Below are positions 46,761-54,520 of a stretch of DNA of 64,000 bases, one piece after another. Position numbers and translations under genes: made by a program. A model generated the notes under the pieces. That model saw only the letters and a program-made list of their open reading frames with translations. It was not told the origin of the DNA and ran no database searches. Positions within the stretch are counted from its first letter, which is position 1; each line of letters begins with the position of its first letter. Source of the DNA: Paenibacillus ehimensis NBRC 15659 (lineage in GTDB: Bacteria > Bacillota > Bacilli > Paenibacillales > NBRC-103111); contig NZ_BILX01000002.1 in the NCBI RefSeq assembly GCF_004000785.1, forward strand, positions 186,001-250,000. Direction: 5' to 3'.

Positions 46761-46968
46761 TGATACTTCCTCCTAAATATGCAGCCGAAACTAAGATGAT
46801 ATACATTAACCCAACGTGTAACTCCGCATGTCAGGGTTAAATGTGTCGATATCTGACTGATGGAATATATATTTATTCGACGTTTGCCTTGTTCGTCCTG
46901 CAATCGGCACCCGGTTTTGCAAAATGTTTATAGCACTTTGAATTAAGTGATTCTGGGGAGGTGTACTT

Positions 46969-47403
46969 ATGGCAGATAAGATCTCTAAAGAAAGACGAAG
47001 TAAGAATATGCAAGCAATCCGTTCAATTTCTAAATTAGAAACCATTGTTTCAAAAGCATTATGGAATAGAGGATACCGATTTAGGAGAAATGTAAAGGGC
47101 ATGATCGGAAAGCCAGATATAGTTATAAAAAAATATAAAATTGTTGTGTTCATTGATTCGTGTTTCTGGCATGGGTGCAAAGAACACGGCCATATACCAA
47201 AATCAAATTCGGATTATTGGGCAGAAAAAATTGAAAAAAACATAATGCGTGATAATATGGTCACTTCCTTCTACAAAGACGCTGGATGGAATATTATTAG
47301 GTTTTGGGAACACCAAATTAAACAAGATCTGAGTATCGTAATTGAGACCATTACTAATCTCATAGAAAATGAAAGAATAAAGCAAAAAAATGAACAGCTC
47401 TAA
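46969..47403 (+). CDS. vsr: Very short patch repair endonuclease
   Basis: Endonuclease of 144 residues that nicks next to T:G mismatches arising from deaminated 5-methylcytosine. ATG 46969 has GGAGG seven bases ahead. The start SKERRSKNMQAIRS and the core GKPDIVIKKYKIVVFIDSCF followed by WHGC are as in Vsr; Asp50, Asp63 and His68 are the likely active residues, and the cysteines and histidine of the zinc site are present (CFWHGCKEHGH). It is divergent from dcm with 208 bases between, as expected for a partner that repairs damage from that methylase. Its presence indicates that the methylase is active in the cell. Confidence 0.93.
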   Translation: MADKISKERRSKNMQAIRSISKLETIVSKALWNRGYRFRRNVKGMIGKPDIVIKKYKIVVFIDSCFWHGCKEHGHIPKSNSDYWAEKIEKNIMRDNMVTSFYKDAGWNIIRFWEHQIKQDLSIVIETITNLIENERIKQKNEQL

Positions 47404-48080
47404 GATGAATAATATTTTGCCTGCCAATATCAAAATTTACCGTCCTATTAATTATTGGGTCTGTAAAATAAATTGTGTAACCTCTGTTTTAACTGTCTCT
47501 ATTTCGGCATTCGGGAATGTTTGGCTTCCCGCTCCGAGCGGTACTGTGAAAGATGTCCGGGAACTCAAACCATCACCTTCATCTGCTTGCGTTGCCCGTG
47601 CGTGGCGTCACTTCTCCATCGTTGAATAACGGATTCGCAACAGTTCGGTGGCTTCTCTGGCCGAAAGACAGTTGGTCAATCTCTAAAGTCCACAAAGGGA
47701 AGTTGCAAATTGACTGCCTTCGTACGTACTGGCCACGATGAGCATATCGCATTCGATATCCTTGATTTTACCACAATTTGGGTCTTTGTTCCTGCTTTCA
47801 ATATATCGATCTGCATTGAATTATGTAACATGGATTGGGAGTAAAATCGGCGGAATGATAAATTTCCGGCTCAGCACCACTTAACACGGGCATAAACCCC
47901 GATGAAATCAATCCCTGCTTACGATTTCAGCCAATGATGGGTTAATGTCGGCAAATCAATATTCTATATATCGTCCAATTTGTAGGATTGTAACGTAGCA
48001 ACGCATACAAAAAGCCGAATTCGTTTTGAATCGGCTAGTAAATCTAAATAACAATATTAGCGGTGATTCTACAACAGCAT
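47404..48080. other. 677-base gene-poor junction with possible IS256-type end
   Basis: After vsr the base composition rises abruptly near 47500. The sequence TCTGTAAAATAAATTGTGTA (starting near 47460) resembles the terminal repeats of IS256-family elements (AATTGTGTAA core), but no transposase and no second end were found. The rest has only short shadow frames. This looks like a scar between two insertions. Confidence 0.35.
48009..48036 (-). terminator. Terminator of the 118-residue membrane protein gene
   Basis: AGCCGA and TCGGCT form the base of a stem extended by TTC/GAA with one bulge, followed on the minus strand by five T residues. Confidence 0.7.
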
Positions 48081-48437
48081 CTACAACCATCCTCTTTTAT
48101 GGGCGTACCACCCGAACCAAATGATTCCGGCTAACGGTAAAGTATAGAAAGGAGCTACTCTCAGACAATAGAAAATGAACCGAAGAATGTTCAATGAAAG
48201 CCATAACCCAATAATATACAGGGGCCATGTATAGATGTGCTCGTACCAAAACGAGCCTGTTGTTAGCCGCGGCTTCAACCAGTAAATGCCGATAGGATAC
48301 AGCACAGCCATTAACATAATCATCAAGCATCCGAGACTGCCAGCGGTATCTGAACTCCGTTCCTCCTTGACACCAAACAGCTTCCTTAACCCATGCTTAA
48401 AGGCTTCACCTAAAAGTAACTCGAGAAATTTATCCAC
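48081..48437 (-). CDS. Small membrane protein of unknown function
   Basis: Protein of 118 residues. The start is a GTG at 48437 with GGCGGG about six bases ahead; no ATG fits. A charged N-terminal helix (FKHGLRKLFGVKEERSSD) precedes three hydrophobic segments: LGCLMIMLMAVLYPIGIYWL, YTWPLYIIGLWLSLNILRFI and FYTLPLAGIIWFGWYA. I do not recognise the family. It follows the SLH protein by 74 bases on the same strand and has its own terminator, so cotranscription with the SLH gene is possible. A part of the rlmH end is imitated 14 bases beyond its stop codon (see findings). Confidence 0.6.
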   Translation of the reverse strand: MDKFLELLLGEAFKHGLRKLFGVKEERSSDTAGSLGCLMIMLMAVLYPIGIYWLKPRLTTGSFWYEHIYTWPLYIIGLWLSLNILRFIFYCLRVAPFYTLPLAGIIWFGWYAHKRGWL

Positions 48438-48511
48438 CCAAATCCCGCCTTTCGGCCATGTTGTTTTTGCGGTAAAAAGGGAGCACGGCGGCTCCCACTA
48501 ATTTGATTACC

Positions 48512-50260
48512 TTACAGATTGATGCGGCGGATAGCTTTGTTGTCATCATCGTAGACAATGACGTTGCCGTTGCTGTCGAAACTCAACTGGCTGATTTTAT
48601 TGATCGGGTTGCCGTCATTGTAGGTCAAGTCTTTTCCTGCAATGAAAGTAGACAACTTGCCATTCAGATTCAATTCGTAAATGGTTGATCCGCTTGAAAC
48701 GTAGAACATGCCATTGTAGGCCGTAACGTTGTTAAAAGTAAGATTATCAAACGATACAACCGTCTCAACTTTTCGAGGGAACAACTGTATTTTTGTCAGG
48801 GTGCGATTACCTGTGTCGAGCACATATAAATTGTTATCAGCAGTGATGACATCCAGTGGTTGATCATTTACGTTGTCATATCTGCTAAACGTAACTCCAG
48901 TAGCATCCTTCTCACTTGCCAGCAGTTGCGACTCGGAACCGATTGCGGCAGAGTATATAAAGGAATCCGTCCAGTTCCCGCCCCTCCCATAGACAAAATT
49001 GTTATTGTTATCAATACGGAAGAATCGATAGTTATAGTCCTGCCTGTTGTTCAAACCGTATGTGGAAAGTGAAACGGCAGACGATGTTAATTCAAAGATT
49101 TGATCTGTCCACGGATTTGAGAAGCTAAATCCAAGAAGATATAATCGATTATTTGCATGACTGTAAGTCAGCTTTTTGGCTCTAAAATCATTGTGGTCGT
49201 AGTAAACAACTTTTCCGTCCTTTGAGAAGCTTCCGTCAAACTGATTATCAACCGATTTGAATGTCTCGACCCGCCCGTTGGATTTATTAAACTTCCGGAT
49301 TTTATTCTTGGATTGGTCGAGGAAAAATATATTGTCCTCTTTATCCAAAACCATGCTGTCCACTTCATTAATTTTGGCTATGCTTACTGGCCCATCTACG
49401 TCTCCCTGCCCCATTCCGCCAACAAGGGTATCTACACTGAATTTCGCCGCTTGTGATGGTTGTTGCGGCTGGCTCGGTGTTGATGGATTTGTTGCTGGTG
49501 TAGTCGGTTGTGTTACCGGCGGCGTAGGCGTTGTTGTGGTCGTTTGATTTCCGCCGCCAACACCTTTGTTATCATTACCGTATTGATAAGCTCTCCAGAG
49601 CAATGTAGCGGCCTCAGCACGGGTTATAGAAGCCTGCGGACGGAATGTTTCATCCTGATAGCCGGATACGAGTCCATTTTCGACAGCGACAGCAACGTAA
49701 TCCTTGGCGGCTTCGGAGATACCCGCGTAGTCTTTGAACATAGCTTCAATGATCGAGCGGTTGGCTAGACGGGCAACGTCGTAGCCCTTGAGTTTCACCA
49801 ACGCAACGGTTATATCTTCGCGTAATGCAGGTGCAGTCGGGTTGAAGATGTAGCTTCCGTCAGCGGTACGATAGCCCGTCATATAATCTTTAACAGCCTC
49901 AATATACGGAGAATACCAGTCCGTCGGTTTGACATCCGAAAACGAAGAATAGTTTACTTTCTTCGCTTGTAGACCCGATGCTTTAACGATGATCGTTGCG
50001 AATTCGGCTCGGGATACCTGATTTTCCGGCCTGAACTTACCGTCCGGGTAGCCTTCGAGGACTTTGCGGGACGCCATTTCACTTATGTATTTGCTCGCCC
50101 AATGCGTGGTCGGCACGTCTGTAAAGGTGATGGTCGGCGTATTGGACGGTGCATTCTGCAATTCCTCACCATACCCAGGCAGTGCCGCCGATGCCGTTCC
50201 GAACAAGCTGCAAACTAATATTGCTGTGACGAGTAAAGATGTAATTTTCTTCACTGACAT
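48512..50260 (-). CDS. S-layer-homology protein with C-terminal beta-propeller
   Basis: Cell-surface protein of 582 residues. Residues 1-25 are a signal peptide (ILVCSLFGTASAAL). Three SLH repeats follow (about 42-105, 105-168 and 168-230; e.g. ASRKVLEGYPDGKFRPENQV and VENGLVSGYQDETFRPQASI), which bind pyruvylated wall polymer. A Thr/Pro linker (about 238-275) leads to a propeller of NHL-like blades (EVDSMVLDKEDNIFFLDQSK, PLDVITADNNLYVLDTGNRT, SQLSFDSNGNVIVYDDDNK). ATG 50260 has AGGAG about ten bases ahead. Such proteins display a binding or sensor head on the surface. It is divergent from an XRE regulator, with a dyad between them. Whether it belongs to the element or to the older chromosome is unclear. 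Confidence 0.87.
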   Translation of the reverse strand: MSVKKITSLLVTAILVCSLFGTASAALPGYGEELQNAPSNTPTITFTDVPTTHWASKYISEMASRKVLEGYPDGKFRPENQVSRAEFATIIVKASGLQAKKVNYSSFSDVKPTDWYSPYIEAVKDYMTGYRTADGSYIFNPTAPALREDITVALVKLKGYDVARLANRSIIEAMFKDYAGISEAAKDYVAVAVENGLVSGYQDETFRPQASITRAEAATLLWRAYQYGNDNKGVGGGNQTTTTTPTPPVTQPTTPATNPSTPSQPQQPSQAAKFSVDTLVGGMGQGDVDGPVSIAKINEVDSMVLDKEDNIFFLDQSKNKIRKFNKSNGRVETFKSVDNQFDGSFSKDGKVVYYDHNDFRAKKLTYSHANNRLYLLGFSFSNPWTDQIFELTSSAVSLSTYGLNNRQDYNYRFFRIDNNNNFVYGRGGNWTDSFIYSAAIGSESQLLASEKDATGVTFSRYDNVNDQPLDVITADNNLYVLDTGNRTLTKIQLFPRKVETVVSFDNLTFNNVTAYNGMFYVSSGSTIYELNLNGKLSTFIAGKDLTYNDGNPINKISQLSFDSNGNVIVYDDDNKAIRRINL

Positions 50261-50414
50261 AGGGCTCTTTCTCCTCCTTTGATTGTCTTTGAAAATAGTG
50301 ACTTTTGATGAAATCAGGATTTTCTCTATTTTTCTATTGGTGATGCCCTCCCTCTCTCTGATGAAAATTGTAGAATCTTGGCAATAGCCAGATAGGCCTA
50401 TTATACAACGATTT

Positions 50415-50441
50415 ACACTTATAAGTTAAGATATTAAGTGT
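50415..50441. promoter_or_regulatory. Inverted repeat between the SLH and XRE genes
   Basis: ACACTTA (50415-50421) and TAAGTGT (50435-50441) form a 7-13-7 dyad, with a palindrome ACTTATAAGT (50417-50426) at its left side. It lies about 60 bases before the XRE start and may be its operator. Confidence 0.45.
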
Positions 50442-50500
50442 CACTATGATAGGATAAAAGTCTTGTCCTCACTCTACTAATCTGATGTAGAGGTGATGGC

Positions 50501-50863
50501 ATGACAGAGTTCATACATATAGTCGGCGAACAAATCCGCAAGTTACGGAAGCTCAAAAGTTTGACGCAAGAGCGGCTGGCGGAGCGATCCGGCCTGAGCT
50601 ATTCATACGTAAGTGATGTGGAAAGAGGCACTCGTAATATATCGCTGGAATCGTTGGGCAAAATTATCAGTGCACTTGGTGTTAAACCTGCCCAATTGTT
50701 TGAGGATATAGATGAACTAACGATTCATATTGGCAGTGATGAAATTCGCACAAAGATCGAGGACTTAAATGCTTTACTGAGTGAGCGTCATGTTGATGAA
50801 GTGGACTTTGTTATTAAAGTAGCCCGCGAATTTCTGAATACTATTGATCGAAAGAAGAGTTAA
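50501..50863 (+). CDS. XRE-family transcriptional regulator
   Basis: Small DNA-binding protein of 120 residues. ATG 50501 has GAGGTG five bases ahead. The helix-turn-helix is canonical: IRKLRKLKSLTQERLAERSG and LSYSYVSDVERGTRNISLES (residues 12-52). The C-terminal part (EDLNALLSERHVDEVDFVIK) is probably a dimerisation helix pair. It is the first rightward gene of the accessory block; a strong terminator follows at 50990. It probably controls its own divergent region. A second, larger XRE gene stands at the other end of the block and is linked to the recombinase. Confidence 0.88.
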   Translation: MTEFIHIVGEQIRKLRKLKSLTQERLAERSGLSYSYVSDVERGTRNISLESLGKIISALGVKPAQLFEDIDELTIHIGSDEIRTKIEDLNALLSERHVDEVDFVIKVAREFLNTIDRKKS

Positions 50864-50989
50864 CGGTTAAATTCCGGTCAGCGTGATTGGCCATATATTG
50901 AGAAAAATCGCATTCATTTTCGGGAGGCACCACCCTGCTTTTTTAACAAGGGGGTGGCCTGCCGTTTCATGCCCTACCCGGTTGCTTAT

Positions 50990-51033
50990 GGACTGCTTTC
51001 TGCTGTTATACAGCGGACGGCAGTCCTTTTTCT
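50990..51033 (+). terminator. Strong terminator-like hairpin
   Basis: GGACTGC pairs with GCAGTCC and the inner CTGCTG with CAGCGG, followed by five T residues. Another looser hairpin (CCACCCT / AGGGGGTGG) lies at about 50930-50957. Together they separate the XRE gene from the small-gene cluster. Confidence 0.8.
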
Positions 51034-51107
51034 ATTTTGCGGGCATGTTGCTTGAAAGCGAGGACATGGAAGGTGAGAGGCTTCCACGATGACGGGAGGG
51101 AATGCGT

Positions 51108-51206
51108 ATGCGAGTTGAATATTGTGAACGCGGTTGTAAATGCGGGTGGCGGATGCAGTTGATAGCATCCACATGTACCGGCGGTATTGTGCAAATGGCA
51201 TTGTAA
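51108..51206 (+). CDS. Possible 32-residue cysteine-rich peptide
   Basis: A short frame from ATG 51108 with GGGAGGG seven bases ahead encodes MRVEYCERGCKCGWRMQL and 14 more residues, with four Cys in total. The ribosome site is good and the next gene (ArdA-like) starts 37 bases later, so it may be translated. No homologue is known to me. It lies just after the strong terminator. Confidence 0.4.
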   Translation: MRVEYCERGCKCGWRMQLIASTCTGGIVQMAL

Positions 51207-51242
51207 CGTGTGGTCTGAAAAATGATATGGAGGCGAATGGTC

Positions 51243-51722
51243 ATGAAGATTCGGATTTACGTGACTAGCGAAGGACAAGCAGTTGGCCGCTGGCTGTCCC
51301 TGCCGATGAGCGAGGATGATCTGAAGCAAGGTTTGGAGGAAATTGAGGACGGCAATGGAGCGTGTGAGATTCAAGATTATGAAGCCCCGTTTATGATTGA
51401 GAAGAACGCGGATGTATTTGCGGTCAATGAGGCCGCCGCCGTCATGACTGAATACGATCATCGGCTTGTGTTCGCACTTTGCGGATGCACGAATAGTGTT
51501 GAACAGGTCATTCGCATTCTGAGCGGCGGGCAATTCAAAGTGTATTACGGCGTAGAAAGTCTTTATGACGTTGCGGATGACTTGATTCGGTCAGGGCATT
51601 ATGGCCGCGTTCCTGCCGCTCTTAGACGGTATATCGTCTTCGACAAAATAGTACGTGACTTGGAAGACGTAGGCTGGCACTTTCAGCCGGAAGTGCATGT
51701 TGCTGTTCTGCCATTGTCGTAA
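51243..51722 (+). CDS. ArdA-like antirestriction protein
   Basis: Protein of 159 residues. ATG 51243 is preferred, with GGAGG nine bases ahead. The start MKIRIYVTSEGQAVGRWLSL and the stretch CEIQDYEAPFMIEKNADVFA followed by VNEAA are typical of ArdA, and the whole protein is acidic, as expected for a DNA mimic that blocks type I restriction enzymes. ArdA is carried by conjugative and integrative elements to survive entry into a restricting host. Here it lies 4 kb from a restriction-modification island. The C-terminal third (DVADDLIRSGHYGRVPAAL) differs from classical ArdA, so the exact target may differ. Confidence 0.72.
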   Translation: MKIRIYVTSEGQAVGRWLSLPMSEDDLKQGLEEIEDGNGACEIQDYEAPFMIEKNADVFAVNEAAAVMTEYDHRLVFALCGCTNSVEQVIRILSGGQFKVYYGVESLYDVADDLIRSGHYGRVPAALRRYIVFDKIVRDLEDVGWHFQPEVHVAVLPLS

Positions 51723-51837
51723 GCGATTCGTCCACGCCTCATAATCATTGCATTGTGCCTGCGTATGAGCGGGCTTATTTGCGTTTACAGAGAGATTCGC
51801 CGGAGTGCGAGTACGGCTGGAAGGGAGGTGAGAATAC

Positions 51838-52059
51838 ATGGTTGTGAAACGTGGATTACCTGAGGAATTGGCAACGACTTTGAGGCAACTTGTAATGAAT
51901 GGAAGCATCAGAATTGCGGGTACTTTGCTGTATTCCTACTGCCGCCGCGTTTATCAAGTGGATGATGCAACTGCGGCTCGTTGGATGCAGGTTTATTTTT
52001 ATCGCGAATTTCCTCAACAACTACAACGGTATCTGAAACGGACAGCAAAAAATGCATGA
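51838..52059 (+). CDS. Small basic protein of unknown function (73 residues)
   Basis: ATG 51838 has GGAGG nine bases ahead. The sequence has helical character (ELATTLRQLVMNGSIRIAGT, then YCRRVYQVDDATAARWMQVY) and a basic C terminus (RYLKRTAKNA). I do not recognise it. It belongs to the rightward run of small genes with strong ribosome sites; 115 bases separate it from ArdA, with a weak GC-rich hairpin (about 51754-51771). Confidence 0.55.
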   Translation: MVVKRGLPEELATTLRQLVMNGSIRIAGTLLYSYCRRVYQVDDATAARWMQVYFYREFPQQLQRYLKRTAKNA

Positions 52060-52097
52060 AGTGCGGGAATGCCCGGAATTAGTGAAGGAGGTGAAGC

Positions 52098-52280
52098 GTG
52101 TTGAACTATGAATCTTTCAGGAAAAACAGTCAAAAGGAATACCTCGGCTACTGCGAGCAGAAAGGTTACATCTACAGTGTCCAGATCGATGTGAACCAAT
52201 ACTCGGTCGTCGCATTGCAGAACGGAAGGATTACGGTTCTGATCACTTATACCATTCAATCATCGCTTGTCCGCAATTAA
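52098..52280 (+). CDS. Small protein of unknown function (60 residues)
   Basis: Starts at GTG 52098, six bases after AAGGAGG. It encodes MLNYESFRKNSQKEYLGYCE and YSVQIDVNQYSVVALQNGRI, giving a helix then strands. No family is recognised. It starts 38 bases after the preceding small gene and ends 50 bases before a terminator-like hairpin. Confidence 0.5.
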   Translation: MLNYESFRKNSQKEYLGYCEQKGYIYSVQIDVNQYSVVALQNGRITVLITYTIQSSLVRN

Positions 52281-52330
52281 GTGATGAAGCTGGTTGCCGG
52301 GAACAACCGAATAACAAAGATTTGCCGATG

Positions 52331-52367
52331 TAGCCGCTGTTGATGATCGACATGAAGGCTATTTTTT
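52331..52367 (+). terminator. Terminator-like hairpin before the 59-residue gene
   Basis: TAGCC pairs with GGCTA and the inner TGTTGAT with ATCGACA, followed by six T residues. It lies 26 bases ahead of the next start codon, in the leader of that gene. Confidence 0.7.
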
Positions 52368-52392
52368 ATGCACGCGAGAGGAGGTGATAAGC

Positions 52393-52572
52393 ATGGACAG
52401 AATACAGGAGTTGCTGATGAAGAAAAACCAGCTAATGGCGATCATGCAGATGATGGATCGTGACGCGAGCTTCGATACCGAAGAGGGCAGGGTGTACGCT
52501 CAATACCTTGTTCGTACGACATTGATTCAGCTTGAGATTGATGAGCTTAATAAAGAAAAAGCCGCCCAATAA
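52393..52572 (+). CDS. Small helical protein of unknown function (59 residues)
   Basis: ATG 52393 has GGAGGTG seven bases ahead. The sequence MDRIQELLMKKNQLMAIMQM and LVRTTLIQLEIDELNKEKAA suggests two amphipathic helices, perhaps a coiled coil. No family recognised. It is enclosed by terminator-like hairpins at 52331-52367 and 52637-52663. Confidence 0.5.
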   Translation: MDRIQELLMKKNQLMAIMQMMDRDASFDTEEGRVYAQYLVRTTLIQLEIDELNKEKAAQ

Positions 52573-52636
52573 CGGAGCGACTAAGAAAAAAATGAACTTG
52601 CTTTAAGAATACTCGGTTTTATCATATCACGCAATG

Positions 52637-52663
52637 GGAGGAGCCGCATCGGCTTCTCCTTTT
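52637..52663 (+). terminator. Terminator-like hairpin in front of radC
   Basis: GGAGGAGCCG and CGGCTTCTCC pair (one G-T) with a three-base loop, followed by four T residues. The radC-like gene starts 24 bases later. Confidence 0.75.
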
Positions 52664-52686
52664 GCATTTATATGGAGGTCAATCAC

Positions 52687-53292
52687 ATGAACATTAACCA
52701 TACATTCAAATCTCTTCTTGCTGAGACGCTTCGTGAATCCGCCAACAGCTATCTGGTTGAAAAAATCGTTACTCATTTTAATTCTCCGCAACAACTACTG
52801 GACGTAACCGAGCAAGAATTGTTGAGCATTCGTGGTATCGGTAAAGTGAAAGCGAAGCAGATCGTTGCCGCCATCCAACTTGCTAAGATGATGAATGTAC
52901 CGAAAACAGAGCCGACAATCATTCGCAGTCCTCAGGATGTTTTCGAGTACCTCCGTTGGGAAATCGGTTATGAGCAGAAAGAACACTTCATCGTGATCTT
53001 TCTTTCGACTAAGAATCACATTCTTGGAAAAGAGACGATCAGCATTGGGAGCTTGAATAGTGCAATTGTCCATCCCAGAGAGGTCTATAAAGCGGCCATT
53101 CGCCGTTCTGCATGTTCCATCATCGTTTCGCATAATCACCCTTCTCAAGTATGTACGCTTCCTAGCCCAGAAGATATTCAGCTAACCAAACGACTTGCTG
53201 AAGCTGGTGAAATCATCGGTATCGAACTTCTGGATCACGTCATTGTCAGCGGTTCAGATTATACAAGTCTTAAGGAACGCGGCCTTCTGTAA
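52687..53292 (+). CDS. radC: RadC-like JAB-domain protein
   Basis: Protein of 201 residues, ATG 52687 with GGAGG eight bases ahead. Residues about 35-68 form a helix-hairpin-helix (LLSIRGIGKVKAKQIVAAIQ). The JAB/MPN metalloprotease-like domain (about 85-201) has the SHNHPS motif and SPEDIQLTKRL, which bind metal in relatives. The loop between them reads QVCTLPSPED instead of the usual GDPTPS, one residue longer. Mobile elements often carry radC copies; the role in DNA repair or recombination is not settled. It sits among the rightward small genes after a terminator-like hairpin. Confidence 0.82.
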   Translation: MNINHTFKSLLAETLRESANSYLVEKIVTHFNSPQQLLDVTEQELLSIRGIGKVKAKQIVAAIQLAKMMNVPKTEPTIIRSPQDVFEYLRWEIGYEQKEHFIVIFLSTKNHILGKETISIGSLNSAIVHPREVYKAAIRRSACSIIVSHNHPSQVCTLPSPEDIQLTKRLAEAGEIIGIELLDHVIVSGSDYTSLKERGLL

Positions 53293-53331
53293 CGAAACAA
53301 TTCATCGTCATTTTTCATCATCTGCATTATC

Positions 53332-53370
53332 AACAGCGGTTCGCTCTTATCGGCGGACCGCTGTTTTCAT
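53332..53370 (+). terminator. Terminator-like hairpin after radC
   Basis: AACAGCGGTTCGC pairs with GGCGGACCGCTGTT apart from a few mismatches, followed by TTTTCATTT. The next small gene starts 27 bases later. Confidence 0.75.
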
Positions 53371-53396
53371 TTCACAATGAAAGTGAGGCAACAGAT

Positions 53397-53657
53397 ATGC
53401 GTAAACAATGGTTGGAAGAGTACGAGCGTTTGGTTGTCGCCGCCGATGACCTGCATCATCGCATTGATTCGTGCGGACGGCTGATTGATAAACTGCTGGT
53501 TGACGTATATCGCGGCGAACATAGCACTAATGAAGCCTACATTTTGATTCAAGCGGCGGAGAAGATTCAGGCCGACCTGATGCAGAGATATTGTCGCCTC
53601 CGACTACAAAAAGCGATTCTCGCTCGGCTTATCGATGGGCTTCATCCATTTCATTAA
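53397..53657 (+). CDS. Small helical protein of unknown function (86 residues)
   Basis: ATG 53397 has GTGAGG eight bases ahead. The protein is nearly all helical (WLEEYERLVVAADDLHHRID, AEKIQADLMQRYCRLRLQKA) and may form a coiled coil. No family is recognised. It belongs to the rightward gene run and is followed after 34 bases by the 266-residue gene. Confidence 0.55.
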   Translation: MRKQWLEEYERLVVAADDLHHRIDSCGRLIDKLLVDVYRGEHSTNEAYILIQAAEKIQADLMQRYCRLRLQKAILARLIDGLHPFH

Positions 53658-53691
53658 GCATCATCAAATCACACATTGGAGGACGATCTAC

Positions 53692-54492
53692 ATGAACAAA
53701 AATGACGAACAGCAGTTTTTACCGGCGGCGGTGCAACAAGCAGATACGGATAGCGTTGTCGGGCTTCATCCGCAAATTATCGTCGTCGTTGGTACTATTG
53801 AAGTCTCACTTCACGATGAATCCACAGGAGGTATGAGGAAGATTGAATGCATCTCCGAATTGACAAATGAACGCTTCGAGATTATAGCATTAGCAGACAA
53901 TAATGCAGTTGGCGGACGAAGTAAAGCAGGCTTCTTCCGGCGGACTATAGAAAAGCTGTGCGGCGGTTGGCGAGTTCAATTCTTCAATGCATGTGACTCT
54001 GCCGCTGACCATTACAAAATGATGATCGACCGGGCCGGAAGGATATTACTAATCAACGCGGATGTTTTGCGGATGCCATACCGTACTCTGCTGAAGTTGA
54101 TTGGCGGATTACCGCGAATGATAGAAATGGCGTTAAGGAGCGTAAAATCCGCTGTAGATGAACTTAGAGTGCCGAGAGGCATAAAGGGTCTATCGGCTAG
54201 TAAGAACGCCCGTATTAGCCTCGTAGCAAGCGAGAAAGGCTTGCAGTTTCCATCCGGCTTTGTACTGAGTGCCGAAGAGTGGATGATGCGAGTTACATCA
54301 ATTGACACCGAGCTTTGCATCTCTGCTGACCGACGCCGATGGATTCATCGGCCTGCGGTTGCATTGCCCTTCTATGCGTACAAAGTAGCTGTATCTGTTG
54401 AGGATGACGCATATATGGTCGCTTTACCTCAAGATGTTTTACAAGCATTAGGGCCGGGCTCTGAGCTTCAATTTGATGAATACGCCGATTGA
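53692..54492 (+). CDS. Unrecognised accessory protein (266 residues)
   Basis: ATG 53692 has GGAGG eight bases ahead; upstream in-frame codons overlap the preceding gene. The protein looks soluble, with a strand-rich N-terminal third (IIVVVGTIEVSLHDESTGGM), a basic middle part (RSVKSAVDELRVPRGIKGLS) and a C-terminal half with several aromatic residues (RRWIHRPAVALPFYAYKVAV). The family is unknown to me. It is the last gene of the rightward run and faces the leftward replication-type genes across a hairpin-rich region, so it may take part in element maintenance. That is inference from place only. Confidence 0.6.
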   Translation: MNKNDEQQFLPAAVQQADTDSVVGLHPQIIVVVGTIEVSLHDESTGGMRKIECISELTNERFEIIALADNNAVGGRSKAGFFRRTIEKLCGGWRVQFFNACDSAADHYKMMIDRAGRILLINADVLRMPYRTLLKLIGGLPRMIEMALRSVKSAVDELRVPRGIKGLSASKNARISLVASEKGLQFPSGFVLSAEEWMMRVTSIDTELCISADRRRWIHRPAVALPFYAYKVAVSVEDDAYMVALPQDVLQALGPGSELQFDEYAD

Positions 54493-54520
54493 TTCTACAA
54501 GAAAACCAATCGACATGCCA

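Noticed and set aside
39622-47403. Classification as BREX or DISARM
   Set aside because: No PglZ, BrxC or Drm genes are present; the GHKL ATPase, Mrr-helicase, Dcm and Vsr fit the MORC-type R-M group instead.
47404-47760. A complete insertion sequence after vsr
   Set aside because: Only one IS256-like end is suggested; there is no transposase and no matching second end.
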